Shown: positions 1 to 8,921 of the stretch, piece after piece
Numbering within the stretch: the stretch's first letter is position 1
How the letters are laid out: each line of letters starts with the position of its first letter
Source: UBA6244 sp963676875
Lineage (GTDB): Bacteria > Bacteroidota > Bacteroidia > Bacteroidales > F082
Length of the DNA stretch: 64,000 nt
Assembly (NCBI GenBank): GCA_963676875.1
Contig: OY781436.1
Location: forward strand, 1,674,001-1,738,000
Reading direction: 5' to 3'
The notes under the pieces: generated by a model
The model's input: only the letters and a program-made list of their open reading frames with translations
Told to the model about the DNA's origin: nothing
Databases searched by the model: none
Program-made: the position numbers and the translations under genes

Positions 1-1
1 C

Positions 2-1141
2 GCCGGAGCCAAGGGCGATCATCCGGCATGGGATTCGCGCTGTTTCAACTATGGCCGCGATGAAGTAGTTCATTTCCTTTTGTCCAACATCAAGTACTGG
101 ATGGAGGCGTTTCGTTTTGACGGATTCAGGTTCGACGGGGTAACGAGCATGATCTACAACCATCACGGGTTGGGAGTGGATTTTTCCAGTTACGACATGT
201 ACTTCAATGGCGATCAGGACGAAGATGCCATCACCTATTTGTCGCTGGCCAACTTGTTGGTACACGAAATCAGCCCCAAAGCCATCACGGTGGCCGAAGA
301 TGTGAGCGGCTATCCCGGTATTGCGTCACCGTTTAAGGATGGCGGACTGGGTTTCGACTTCCGCATGTCCATGGGCGTGGCCGACTATTGGATAAAAATT
401 ATCAAAGAACGTCAGGATGAAGAATGGCTCATGGGAGAGATGTTGTACCAACTTTCCAACAAACGGGCCGACGAACGCACCATCAGTTATGCCGAATGTC
501 ACGATCAGGCCATGGTAGGCGATAAAACCATTATTTTCAGGCTCATCGACGACAAAATGTACACCTCCATGCGTAAAATCGATCAGGATTTGGTGGTGGA
601 TCGGGGCATGGCTTTACACAAAATGATACGTCTGGTGAGTCTGGCCACAGCCGGCGATGGCTACCTTACTTTCATGGGCAATGAGTTTGGTCATCCCGAA
701 TGGATTGATTTCCCAAGAGTTGGAAACAACTGGAGCTATGCCTATGCCCGGCGTCAGTGGAACTTGGTGGACGACAAAAAACTACGCTACCATTGGCTGA
801 GCGATTTCGACCGCGCCATGATTAAGCTAGAAAAAAAGATGAAATGGCTGTCGAAACCCATCCAACCGCTGGTGCAAAACGATGGCGACAAGGTACTTGT
901 TTTTGAGCGTGCCGGCCTGTTGTTTGTGTTCAACTTTAACCCCATCCAGTCGTTTACCGACTATGGCTTTGAAGTGCCGGAGGGTGAATATCAGGTAATA
1001 CTGAACACCGATGACAAAAAATTTGGCGGGTTTCACCGCAACGACGACAGCCTGACACATTCCACCGTCAAAAAAGCAGATTGGCAAGGTTTGTTGATGT
1101 ATCTGCCCAGCAGGTCAGCGATGGTGTTGAAGAAAATATAG
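2..1141 (+). CDS. glgB: 1,4-alpha-glucan branching enzyme, 3' part (5' end outside window)
   Basis: The open frame runs in from the window edge, so the N-terminus is missing; an internal TTG at 80 is not a real start. The enzyme makes alpha-1,6 branches in glycogen in the cytoplasm. The GH13 signature regions are visible: HPAWDSRCFNYG, then FRFDGVTSM with the nucleophile Asp, VAEDVSG with the acid/base Glu, and YAECHDQAMVGDKT with the transition-state His-Asp. The HDQ block and the FMGNEFGHPEWIDFPR segment resemble the eukaryote-like GH13_8 group that Bacteroidota commonly carry. A C-terminal beta domain follows and ends at TAG 1139-1141. It converges with the next gene, 29 bp away. No other glycogen gene is visible here. 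Confidence 0.93.
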   Translation, partial: AGAKGDHPAWDSRCFNYGRDEVVHFLLSNIKYWMEAFRFDGFRFDGVTSMIYNHHGLGVDFSSYDMYFNGDQDEDAITYLSLANLLVHEISPKAITVAEDVSGYPGIASPFKDGGLGFDFRMSMGVADYWIKIIKERQDEEWLMGEMLYQLSNKRADERTISYAECHDQAMVGDKTIIFRLIDDKMYTSMRKIDQDLVVDRGMALHKMIRLVSLATAGDGYLTFMGNEFGHPEWIDFPRVGNNWSYAYARRQWNLVDDKKLRYHWLSDFDRAMIKLEKKMKWLSKPIQPLVQNDGDKVLVFERAGLLFVFNFNPIQSFTDYGFEVPEGEYQVILNTDDKKFGGFHRNDDSLTHSTVKKADWQGLLMYLPSRSAMVLKKI

Positions 1142-1170
1142 CGTTTTATACCCTTTGTAAAACCAATCAA

Positions 1171-1746
1171 TTAACCCACACTCCAACCATTATCCGACAC
1201 CCTTACCTTGTTGATAAATTCTTGAAAATAGGTGGTGTCAAAATGGGTGAGCACCTGATCGGCCAGCGTAAACAACTGTTGGGCATCGGGTTTATCGGTG
1301 GGTTTGCTTTGGTCGGTCACCATCACCAATACGCCGGGTTGAACATGATGGCGTAAGGTATTCGATTCCACCACGAGCAACGAGTTTTTCGGAATTATTT
1401 CAAAAAAAGCCTCCATAGCCTGAGGAAGCGACTCCTCGAAAGAGCGCAGGAAAAACGAACGTCGGGCACCTGCCGCCAGAAAACGTTGGGTGTCCTTTTG
1501 GTTGCCGGATACCTTTTCTTCTTCGATGATAAAGGGCTCCTTTAATTTATCGCCGTGCCAGCCATGAACGGCGTCATCGCCGGGTTTGATATTGGAAATT
1601 TTAAGGGCTGTAATGGCGTGCTTGTGGGCAAAGTGCTTGATCAACATTTCGGCAAAAGTTGATTTTCCCACAAAGCGACCTGTTCCGCCCACCAAAAACA
1701 GGGAAGCGAGCCTTGGCAATTGAACTGATTGGCCTGAAGTCATCAT
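1171..1746 (-). CDS. P-loop NTPase, MobB-like, function unknown
   Basis: 191 aa cytoplasmic protein. A P-loop near residues 19-30 (LVGGTGRFVGKST) fits a nucleotide-binding Walker A. Further on, DTQRFLAAGA and LLVVESNTL resemble the Asp/Ala-Gly-Ala and Glu blocks of MobB-type P-loop proteins, which help attach GMP to molybdopterin. No molybdenum cofactor genes lie nearby, so a MobB role is only a fold-level inference. There are two adjacent ATG codons at 1746 and 1743; either could serve as start. The downstream end faces the branching enzyme. Confidence 0.5.
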   Translation of the reverse strand: MMTSGQSVQLPRLASLFLVGGTGRFVGKSTFAEMLIKHFAHKHAITALKISNIKPGDDAVHGWHGDKLKEPFIIEEEKVSGNQKDTQRFLAAGARRSFFLRSFEESLPQAMEAFFEIIPKNSLLVVESNTLRHHVQPGVLVMVTDQSKPTDKPDAQQLFTLADQVLTHFDTTYFQEFINKVRVSDNGWSVG

Positions 1747-1772
1747 GTGCTAATAATTAATTATCAATACGT

Positions 1773-2600
1773 TTAGATGTATCGCGTTGAATACAAGCCA
1801 AAGGTATGACCTTTTCTCAAATGAGGATTTAAACTGAAGGCGGTATTTTTGTCGCGGGCGAAACCGTGTAGGTCGTTGAGTTTGCTGTTGACATAAGCCC
1901 GTTCGTAATAGGCCAGAGCGAATTCGGAATCCAAATCGATGGCACAGGTGAGCAAACGGTGGGCTTCGCGAAGTTTGTGGGCATTGGTTTCGGGGTCGTT
2001 TTCGTAAAGCAACCGTGCCTGAGCAAACAGATATTCGGGCAGTTTATCGTCGCTAATTACCGGACGAAGGGCCGAAACCGCCAGTTGATATTCCTGATTT
2101 TTAAAGTAAACCCGAAACAAACCATAGGCTGCCGGGGTGAATTCGGGGCACAGCGACAGACTGCGCAAATAGGCCCGAATGGCGGCATGATAATCGTTCA
2201 ATTGATACCACGTATTGCCCATATTGTAATGCAAAAAGTGGGTGTTCATCCCCTTGTCCAGGGCTGCATTAAAGTGATGCAACGCCACGACATATTCCTT
2301 TTGGTAGTATGCTGCAATTCCCAACTGGTAGTTGGCACTCATCAAATCGGGGTTCAGGTAAAGGGCTTTTTTTAAGTTGAGGAGTGCCTCAGAATAATTT
2401 CTTAGCTTGGCCAACGCCATGCCCAGAATATAATAGGCAAAATCTGAGTTGGGATAGATGGCCAACATGTCACGGGCCGAGCGCTCCGCTCCTATCCAGT
2501 TTTTTTCGGAAACATAGCGTTGCAAAGTTGATTTTAGTTCAAAGTAGGGACTTCCTCCGGGAGGAGTATAAACCTCATGATCCTGTGTGTCGGAAAACAT
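1773..2600 (-). CDS. tetratricopeptide repeat protein
   Basis: About 275 aa from the ATG at 2600; a TTG at 2636 in the same frame would add 12 residues but is less likely. From about residue 20 to the end the protein is built of TPR helical pairs with typical small-residue patterns such as AYYILGMALAKLRNYSEALLN and ANYQLGIAAYYQKEYVVALH, about seven repeats in all. There is no signal peptide or membrane segment, so a cytoplasmic scaffold is likely. TPRs bind other proteins; the partner cannot be inferred from the neighbours. It lies 26 bp upstream of the MobB-like gene on the same strand and may be co-transcribed with it. Confidence 0.75.
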   Translation of the reverse strand: MFSDTQDHEVYTPPGGSPYFELKSTLQRYVSEKNWIGAERSARDMLAIYPNSDFAYYILGMALAKLRNYSEALLNLKKALYLNPDLMSANYQLGIAAYYQKEYVVALHHFNAALDKGMNTHFLHYNMGNTWYQLNDYHAAIRAYLRSLSLCPEFTPAAYGLFRVYFKNQEYQLAVSALRPVISDDKLPEYLFAQARLLYENDPETNAHKLREAHRLLTCAIDLDSEFALAYYERAYVNSKLNDLHGFARDKNTAFSLNPHLRKGHTFGLYSTRYI

Positions 2601-2753
2601 TTGATTTCTATTTAGTTGTACAGATTTTATAAGCAAAAACGGTTGGGCTATGCAACTTAAAGCGTTGGATTAACCAATTTCTACCCACAAAGATATTGAA
2701 ATATTGGTAACATCAATATTGACAAGACATTGTATGGAAAATAATTACTCCTG

Positions 2754-3755
2754 CTATTCTCCTGCCAATATCCCATCAATGGCTACCAATTCTTCCTTGG
2801 AAAACACCATAGAATCCAGGCTATGAACTGCCTCCTCTATATGCGACACCTTGCTCGCCCCGATAATAACGGACGTCACACGCTGATCGCGCAACACCCA
2901 ACTCAAGGCCATCTGCGAAATTTTTTGTCCGCGACTTCGGGCAATTTCGTTCAACTTTTTAACTTTTTCCACCCGTTCGGGAGTTATTTCAGAAGAAGGA
3001 AAATAAACATAGGACTTGGCAGCCCGCGAATCCTCCGGAATTCCGTGAAGGTATTTCTCGGTAAGAAGTCCTTGAAAAAGCGGACTAAAGACCACCGAAC
3101 CCACGCCATTGGCTTCCAGCACATCCAACAATCCATCTTCCACCCATCGGTTAAAAAGGCTGTACGACGGCTGATGCACCAAACAAGGCGTACCCAACGA
3201 TTTGAGGATATCCACGGCTACCTGAGTTTGCTCCGGATTGTACGACGAAATACCGGCATAAAGTGCCTTTCCTGATTTCACGATCTGATCCAGGGCCATC
3301 ATGGTTTCTTCCACAGGGGTATGTGGATCGGGGCGGTGACTGTAAAAAATGTCCACATAGTCGAGTCCCATGCGTTTCAGGCTTTGGTCGCAGCTGGCTA
3401 TCAGATATTTACGTGAGCCAAAATTCCCGTAAGGCCCGGGCCACATTTCCCATCCGGCTTTGGAAGTGATGATGAGTTCGTCGCGGTATTTGTGGAGGTC
3501 TTTTCTCATGATTTTCCCGAAATTTTCTTCGGCAGAACCGGGAGGTGGCCCGTAGTTGTTGGCCAAATCAAAATGGGTGATGCCCAAATCGAAGGCACGA
3601 AGGGCCATTTTCCGGGCATTCTCGAACACGTCCACGCCGCCAAAGTTGTGCCAGAAGCCCAGAGAAATGGCAGGTAAGAGGAGTCCGCTTTTCCCGCAAC
3701 GGCGGTAGGTCATGTTTTGGTATCGGTTGGCATTGGCCAGGTAATTATCGTTCAT
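2754..3755 (-). CDS. gpr: aldo/keto reductase, L-glyceraldehyde 3-phosphate reductase type
   Basis: 333 aa TIM-barrel NADPH-dependent oxidoreductase. It follows E. coli YghZ (Gpr) almost along its length as I remember that sequence: YRRCGKSGLLLPAISLGFWHN near the N-terminus, FDLGITHFDLANNYGPPPGSAEENFG with the catalytic Asp and Tyr, ITSKAG with the catalytic Lys, and SVIIGASK in the cofactor-binding end. YghZ reduces L-glyceraldehyde 3-phosphate and methylglyoxal. It is the last gene of the long minus-strand run, 21 bp after the GH-A hydrolase gene, so it is probably expressed with the glycan locus and may deal with reactive triose or ketoaldehyde by-products of rapid sugar use; that link is inference. 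Confidence 0.88.
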   Translation of the reverse strand: MNDNYLANANRYQNMTYRRCGKSGLLLPAISLGFWHNFGGVDVFENARKMALRAFDLGITHFDLANNYGPPPGSAEENFGKIMRKDLHKYRDELIITSKAGWEMWPGPYGNFGSRKYLIASCDQSLKRMGLDYVDIFYSHRPDPHTPVEETMMALDQIVKSGKALYAGISSYNPEQTQVAVDILKSLGTPCLVHQPSYSLFNRWVEDGLLDVLEANGVGSVVFSPLFQGLLTEKYLHGIPEDSRAAKSYVYFPSSEITPERVEKVKKLNEIARSRGQKISQMALSWVLRDQRVTSVIIGASKVSHIEEAVHSLDSMVFSKEELVAIDGILAGE

Positions 3756-3776
3756 TTTATCGTGTTATGAATTGCA

Positions 3777-5117
3777 TCAATTTATTTCTGTTGTCAAAGG
3801 TGGTAAGTTTTTGATGTTCATGGCCAAATTGTACTCCATTTTTTTCAATAAAGTACCCGATTTGTCAAAAACCAACAACAAAGTACTCTGATTGGGAATG
3901 TTTCCGGCATAAGTTTTTTTCACCTCTCCCTGTACCTGTACAATCAAGTCGGCCTTCAATTTGCTGCTTTTTCCATTGAGGCTCACTTCAAAATCATAAT
4001 CCTCGGAAGTAGATTGGTTCATTATCATCAAAGTTATTTTTTCTGAATTACCTGACACGATGGTTTTTACATAGTCTTTGTTATTTTCTGAAGGAATAAA
4101 ACGACCTTGCATATTTTCACTCATCATTTGCATGTGATAATAACTCGATCGGGGGTAAAACTCACGTGGAAATCCCAAATAACCGAAATCAGTACTTACA
4201 GCGTCCGTTTCATTAATACACCAGGGATTCATCATGTAGGCGCCATATTGCATGCCGTAGCCAAAGATTTCTGCAATAAATTGTCCCCCAAGGAAGGAAG
4301 GATTTCCATATCCGGAGGTTTCTCTATCGGGATTCGACCAGGTAACATTGAATTCTGTTAATCCCCACTTAAGTTCTTCCTCGCCCACACGACGATGTTT
4401 TTCATTGGCTTTTTCCAAAAGTTCGTTCAGCTGCTTGATGTCTTTTAATATGCTTTGCGGACCATTAAAAACCACATCATCACGATTAAATTCAATACCA
4501 TTGGGGTAATTGTGAAAGCTGAAACCATCGATGAGCCATTGTCCGTTTACCTTCAAACCCGTGATGTCCATATGGCCGCCGCATAGATCTGCGTAGGCCG
4601 GCATGCGGAGTCCGGCTTCATCAAACACAAATATTTTGATTTCAGGTGACACTTCTTTCATGGCGGTGGCCAACCTTACAAGAAACTCATGCACAATCTC
4701 CGGGGTTTCCTCATCATGCAACAAGGGTTCGTTGCCGATGGACCAATACTTTACTTTTCGTCCATCACCTTTGGTATAATACTCCACCAACTCTTTGGCT
4801 TGCAAAGCCGTGAAAAATCTCGAAACCTGCAAAATAGGTTCTGCGCCAATGCCTTGTATGGAATCAATCATTCGATTCAGCCGGGCACGATCAGGAAATT
4901 GCCGTTCGTATCCATTACCGCCAATGCGTACCATTTTTACGCCGCTGGCTTTTACCTTTGGCCACAATTGATTCAAATATCCCACGCGACCCTCGTCGCC
5001 ATTGGCCAACCAGTGGTTTTGTCCAAAAAGAAACGGACTGATTTCCTGTGCATTAACTTGCGTAAAACAAGCCATGATTAAGGTCAGTATTAAGACCGGT
5101 AAATTCGTTTTTTTCAT
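3777..5117 (-). CDS. secreted clan GH-A glycoside hydrolase, family not assigned
   Basis: 446 aa with an N-terminal Sec signal peptide (residues 1-23, cleavage after VNA). The order of motifs fits a clan GH-A (beta/alpha)8 retaining hydrolase: an early strand with VRIGGNGYE at 63-71, an acid/base Glu at 130 in WSIGNEP, and a nucleophile Glu at 255 in GLTEFN. A beta-sandwich tail follows from about residue 350. I could not place it firmly in a CAZy family; GH44, GH39 and GH30-like enzymes are possibilities. Context with GH9, GH3 and GH94 suggests action on a beta-glucan or mixed plant-wall glycan in the periplasm or outside the cell. It is 45 bp downstream of the GH2 relic. Confidence 0.72.
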   Translation of the reverse strand: MKKTNLPVLILTLIMACFTQVNAQEISPFLFGQNHWLANGDEGRVGYLNQLWPKVKASGVKMVRIGGNGYERQFPDRARLNRMIDSIQGIGAEPILQVSRFFTALQAKELVEYYTKGDGRKVKYWSIGNEPLLHDEETPEIVHEFLVRLATAMKEVSPEIKIFVFDEAGLRMPAYADLCGGHMDITGLKVNGQWLIDGFSFHNYPNGIEFNRDDVVFNGPQSILKDIKQLNELLEKANEKHRRVGEEELKWGLTEFNVTWSNPDRETSGYGNPSFLGGQFIAEIFGYGMQYGAYMMNPWCINETDAVSTDFGYLGFPREFYPRSSYYHMQMMSENMQGRFIPSENNKDYVKTIVSGNSEKITLMIMNQSTSEDYDFEVSLNGKSSKLKADLIVQVQGEVKKTYAGNIPNQSTLLLVFDKSGTLLKKMEYNLAMNIKNLPPLTTEIN

Positions 5118-5162
5118 AAATCCATCCTGTTAAATGATAAAAAAGTTGATAAAGGTTTTTAG

Positions 5163-5656
5163 TTATTGGCTTTTATAGTATTCCTGCATGATAAAAAAGG
5201 CCTCTTCTTTTACTCCCTGTTCCGAAATCAGCCCTTTTCCTGAAGTTTTCCGGTTACATCAAACTGAAAAAGAGTATATCCTCCTCTATGCGCCCCCAAC
5301 AATTGTCCATTCAAATAAACCAGGGCTTCATAATTTACCGCCTCAAAATACAGGTAGGTTAGTTCATTTGGTTTAAGTTCGTAATCGTATTCTATTAAAT
5401 CAGCGGGTGAGGTTGGTTTGGCATTTATAAAAAAACCGTCGCTTCGCGGTTGATATCGATGATTGTAATAACCATTTTCCAACGGATCGATGATGATGTT
5501 CCACATGCCGTCCAGGGTGGTTTTGTCTCTTGACTGCATATTTTGTATGAGCTGAGCGGGTGGCCTGTCTTCGGATGCAAATTGGGCATGAATACTTCCA
5601 AAGGCGAATAATAAAGTATTTATTATCAGTATTTTGTGCATAGTTTGACAGGTCAT
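5163..5656 (-). pseudogene. glycoside hydrolase family 2 relic, catalytic domain deleted
   Basis: The first 142 codons (5656-5228) give a signal peptide and a GH2 sugar-binding domain of the small beta-glucuronidase/galactosidase type (LDGMWNIIIDPLENGYYNHR; YFEAVNYEALVYLNGQLLG). The segment that normally holds the WN...YEG...WY block is missing between EYD and YELKP. The frame then stops at KG. In the next frame, starting at the same point, LISEQGVKEEAFFIMQEYY runs to TAA at 5163, which is the usual C-terminus of these enzymes (GLISxxGxKKxAFxVLxxYY). So roughly 400 codons with both catalytic glutamates are gone and the two ends are joined at a Lys-Gly repeat. Intact relatives are about 600 aa. 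It lies 11 bp after the GH9 gene. Confidence 0.8.
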
Positions 5657-5667
5657 AAAAAAATAAT

Positions 5668-7387
5668 TTATTTCTTGGCTAGTTGGGATAGGTGACGGTT
5701 TTGTTCCAAATACCCCATCACATAAATGGCCGGTGCATTCCAGTTTAAACAGACCTCGTTGGAAGCATAGCTGGCTTCCACATCCGAGTATGATTTTGCC
5801 GGAAATTCGGAAAAATAAATCACTTGATCAGCATCTTGCTTCTCTTTGTTGGGACCTCCCACCACAAAGCCCGGAATGGGAGCATCCACGCTGTCGGCAC
5901 CACTGGGACGGTGATGTGGAAACATCACTTGCCTGGAGCCAAAGCTGGTAAGAAAACAAAATCCGGTAGCATTTTTACCAAAAATGTAGTCGTTGATTTG
6001 CTCTGCTCCAACGAGGTATTTTTGGTCAACTGTAAGCCGATGGGCCATGCACAGGATAACCGCCTGATTCAGGATATCGCTGTTGGAGCCCCACTCGAAG
6101 CGGTTGAGGGCGATGCGATAGGGGTTTTGGGCAACAACTTCCAAAATGGAATCCGCCAGCCGGATATGCTGTTTCCGCAACATATTCTTGAATTCGGTAT
6201 CCAATATATCACTGTTTTCGAGCAAGGAATGAAACCCATTGTTTCTCACGAAAAACTTCCAGCTATTGGTGGGTTGGTGCACATAGGGCTCAGGATGTGA
6301 GGTCAGGTAGTCGAGGTATTTTTGTTCGCGCGTGGAGAGGTACAATTCAGCTGCGGCCCAATAGAAATCGTCGGAAAAATTGTCGTCACCATATTCACCG
6401 GTATTCACATCCGGGGGATTGGCAAAAGGAACATCATCGTTCACTATGGCCCACTGCCAGGCTTTCTGTGCGGCCTTCAGCGCTTGCTCCGACCAAGCCC
6501 GATTCACGTTTTTGTACACCCCGGATGCCTGAGCCATTACCGCAGCAAAATTAAGGGTGGCAGCCGTTCCTTTTCCGATAATGTACCGTTGCAGGTTATA
6601 GTCTTCGGGCATTATAAACCCGCTGAACGTAAGCGCGGTAAGTTTATGAAATACCCCGCCATCATTGTCTTGCATGGTCAAAAGCCAGTTGAGTTCATAT
6701 GTTAGTTCGTCATACAAATCACCAACACCGTTACCACTTTCCGGAATATGAAGTGAGCCATCGGGAATGATATCAGGAAACTGCGCTAACAGCAGCAATA
6801 GCTGACCTGTGGATAAAGCGGCATTCACCACATATTTGCCATAATCGCCGGCGTCGTACCAACCACCGGGAGAGTTGAGTACTCCCTGATCATGTCCGGT
6901 GGAGGGGTGAAACAAACAAGCATCGTCGGGATGCCCTGCTTTCCGCCGATAAACTCCTCCAAAAGCTTCCTCGATGGGCATGGATGCACGTTGAAAATAG
7001 TAGCTTTTTATGGCGGCCTCCAATGGTTTTTGGTAAAGGTTTGTTTTTATTTCAAAAGGATAGGACTCCCAACGATTGTCCACCAACAGGGTATAAATTC
7101 CCGGCTGTGCTACCTCACTGAAATCGCCCATCAATACTCGTTCACCCGATTGATCCCACGTGCCATTGTCAGTTAATTGGCCTTCAAATACCCTGTGTCC
7201 GGACTGATCCAGCACCTGAAATGAATGACCAGTTGAATCGATCAGAAAAAATTGTTTCACCGATTGTGGATAATATCCTATCTGGTTTAACCTGATATGC
7301 TCCTGATTAGTGGTGTATTGCTTTTGGTGACTCACATCCCACCAGGGCGTAAATCGCTATCCATATGATCAAAACAAACTTATTCAT
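5668..7387 (-). CDS. GH9 endoglucanase-type lipoprotein, frameshifted after the signal peptide
   Basis: The body (7335-5668, 555 codons from a GTG) has an N-terminal immunoglobulin-like CelD_N domain (residues 13-100) and a GH9 (alpha/alpha)6 barrel. The catalytic Asp pair is in WYDAGDYGKY (Asp161, Asp164) and the acid Glu is in SNEVCLNWNAP near the end. GH9 enzymes invert beta-1,4-glucan bonds. The body has no signal peptide, but ATG 7387, one frame away, encodes MNKFVLIIWIAIYALVGC with a lipobox ending at Cys18, then meets a stop after about 26 codons. ATG 7387 is 20 bp after the CotH stop, like other gaps in this run. A one-base indel between about 7368 and 7310 best explains this; it may be a real mutation or an assembly error. 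Confidence 0.85.
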
Positions 7388-7407
7388 TGCGTTAAAACGT
7401 CTTTATT

Positions 7408-8919
7408 TTACATGCCATCAAATGCATTGCCAAGCCACGACATACGCTGCCCAAACCATTCCTTTAGATGATCAACCTCTTCCTGATGGGTATCGAAAAC
7501 CACCGGATTGGGCCATACATAGTGGCCAAAAAGACCCCACCGCTGATCATTTTCCTCCTGTGCATACTTCAACAGCGAGGCGTTGTGGTCGATTATTTCC
7601 AAAAAATAGTTTTGCTTGCTTTTGAAATAGGAGAAACGGCTTTTCACCTGTGCCACGAACTCCGGATCCTCAAACATGCGACCAATCCAGGCATGGTCCT
7701 TCACCCAAAATCCGGTGGGAAATTCACATTCGGAATAATCCACGTTGCCAAAACCCAAATCGAAATCCCACAAGGGTCCCATTTTTAGTTTCTGTCCGGG
7801 GATGTAGTTGACATAAATACTGGAATAACTTCGGGCATCCTGATTTTTGGCCATTTCGTTGATCAGATACCAATCTACCACGCTTTCTGTATCGATATAG
7901 GTACGATATCCATGATCGGGGTCGAGAAATTGGTCGCCAAACAGGACAGTTTCAAATTCGTCGATGTGGTTTTTTATCAAATTAAATTGAGGACTGTTAA
8001 AAGTGGTTTCCGGCTCCTTAATTTGAAACATAAACCTGGAAGAGTAGAAGAAAATATCGCCTTCTTCGAGGTGATCAGGGGTGTCGATTTCGAGCAAATA
8101 GCCATCACTACCCAGATTTACCCGATGTTCGCCTTCTTCCACCTTTTGGGTGATGTTGTAGGTTCCCCGATAATCGTCATTAACAAACACCTCAGCATAA
8201 ACACATTGCGGTGTCCAATCCAGATTGCTCACATAGCCCATTTCAAAGGCCAGCCGATTTCTCATCAAGGTTTTGTCAGAATATTCGGCCAACAGTATCC
8301 ATTTTTTGTCGGCTGGCATGCCAAATACTTCTGTTTTGCTATCAAACTTAAGTTGGTAAGGCTTTTTAGGATGAATAAACCAGGTGGAATGACCCCGTCC
8401 GCGAATGCCCATTTCTCCTGAAAAATCCATATAATTTCGTCCACCTTTGGCCACCACTTCCCCTTGAACATAATCGTCTTTGGACACAATTTCTTCTCCA
8501 TTATCGATGGAGATATGAAACATGGGTAAACCGGTAAACCAAAGTGCATCTACCTGATATTCAACCAAACTGCTATCCTGATGTGTAATGACATAGGTAA
8601 CGGGGTCAGAAAAATCCACCACACTGTTGCTGCTTGTTTGGGGAATGTTATTCACAGCAATGGAAGCCCCGGTGTAGTTGAAGGTAGCCACCAGATTTTC
8701 CATTCGTGCCGCAGCGGGCAATCGTCCGGTAATTTGGTTGTCGTGTATGTCCATCACCACATCGGTATCCAAACCTAAATTATTGTTTTTTAGAAAGGAA
8801 AAACCGGTTAGGGAAGCTTCGGGATAAACTGGTTGCTTTTCTTCTTCCGGGTCTTTTTTACAACCAAAGAAAACCAACAAACCCAGTACAATAAATAGCG
8901 TATTTCTCATCATCGTCAT
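7408..8919 (-). CDS. CotH-type kinase lipoprotein with N-terminal Ig-like domain
   Basis: 503 aa starting at ATG 8919, 2 bp after the upstream stop; the longer in-frame reading upstream overlaps the acyltransferase gene and is rejected. The lipobox is LLVFFGC. Residues about 30-120 form a DUF5018-like bacterial Ig domain (ITGRLP...LVATF...GASI...PVTYVIT). The rest is a CotH domain: IRGRGHSTW, KPYQLKFDSK, LAEYSDKTLMRNRLA, VFVNDDYRGTYNI, and the kinase-like active segment GPLWDFDLGFGN. CotH of Bacillus phosphorylates spore-coat protein; secreted CotH proteins are frequent in Bacteroidota glycan loci with unproven roles. It is probably anchored in the outer membrane or periplasm. Phosphorylation of a surface protein is inference only. 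Confidence 0.85.
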   Translation of the reverse strand: MTMMRNTLFIVLGLLVFFGCKKDPEEEKQPVYPEASLTGFSFLKNNNLGLDTDVVMDIHDNQITGRLPAAARMENLVATFNYTGASIAVNNIPQTSSNSVVDFSDPVTYVITHQDSSLVEYQVDALWFTGLPMFHISIDNGEEIVSKDDYVQGEVVAKGGRNYMDFSGEMGIRGRGHSTWFIHPKKPYQLKFDSKTEVFGMPADKKWILLAEYSDKTLMRNRLAFEMGYVSNLDWTPQCVYAEVFVNDDYRGTYNITQKVEEGEHRVNLGSDGYLLEIDTPDHLEEGDIFFYSSRFMFQIKEPETTFNSPQFNLIKNHIDEFETVLFGDQFLDPDHGYRTYIDTESVVDWYLINEMAKNQDARSYSSIYVNYIPGQKLKMGPLWDFDLGFGNVDYSECEFPTGFWVKDHAWIGRMFEDPEFVAQVKSRFSYFKSKQNYFLEIIDHNASLLKYAQEENDQRWGLFGHYVWPNPVVFDTHQEEVDHLKEWFGQRMSWLGNAFDGM

Positions 8920-8921
8920 GC

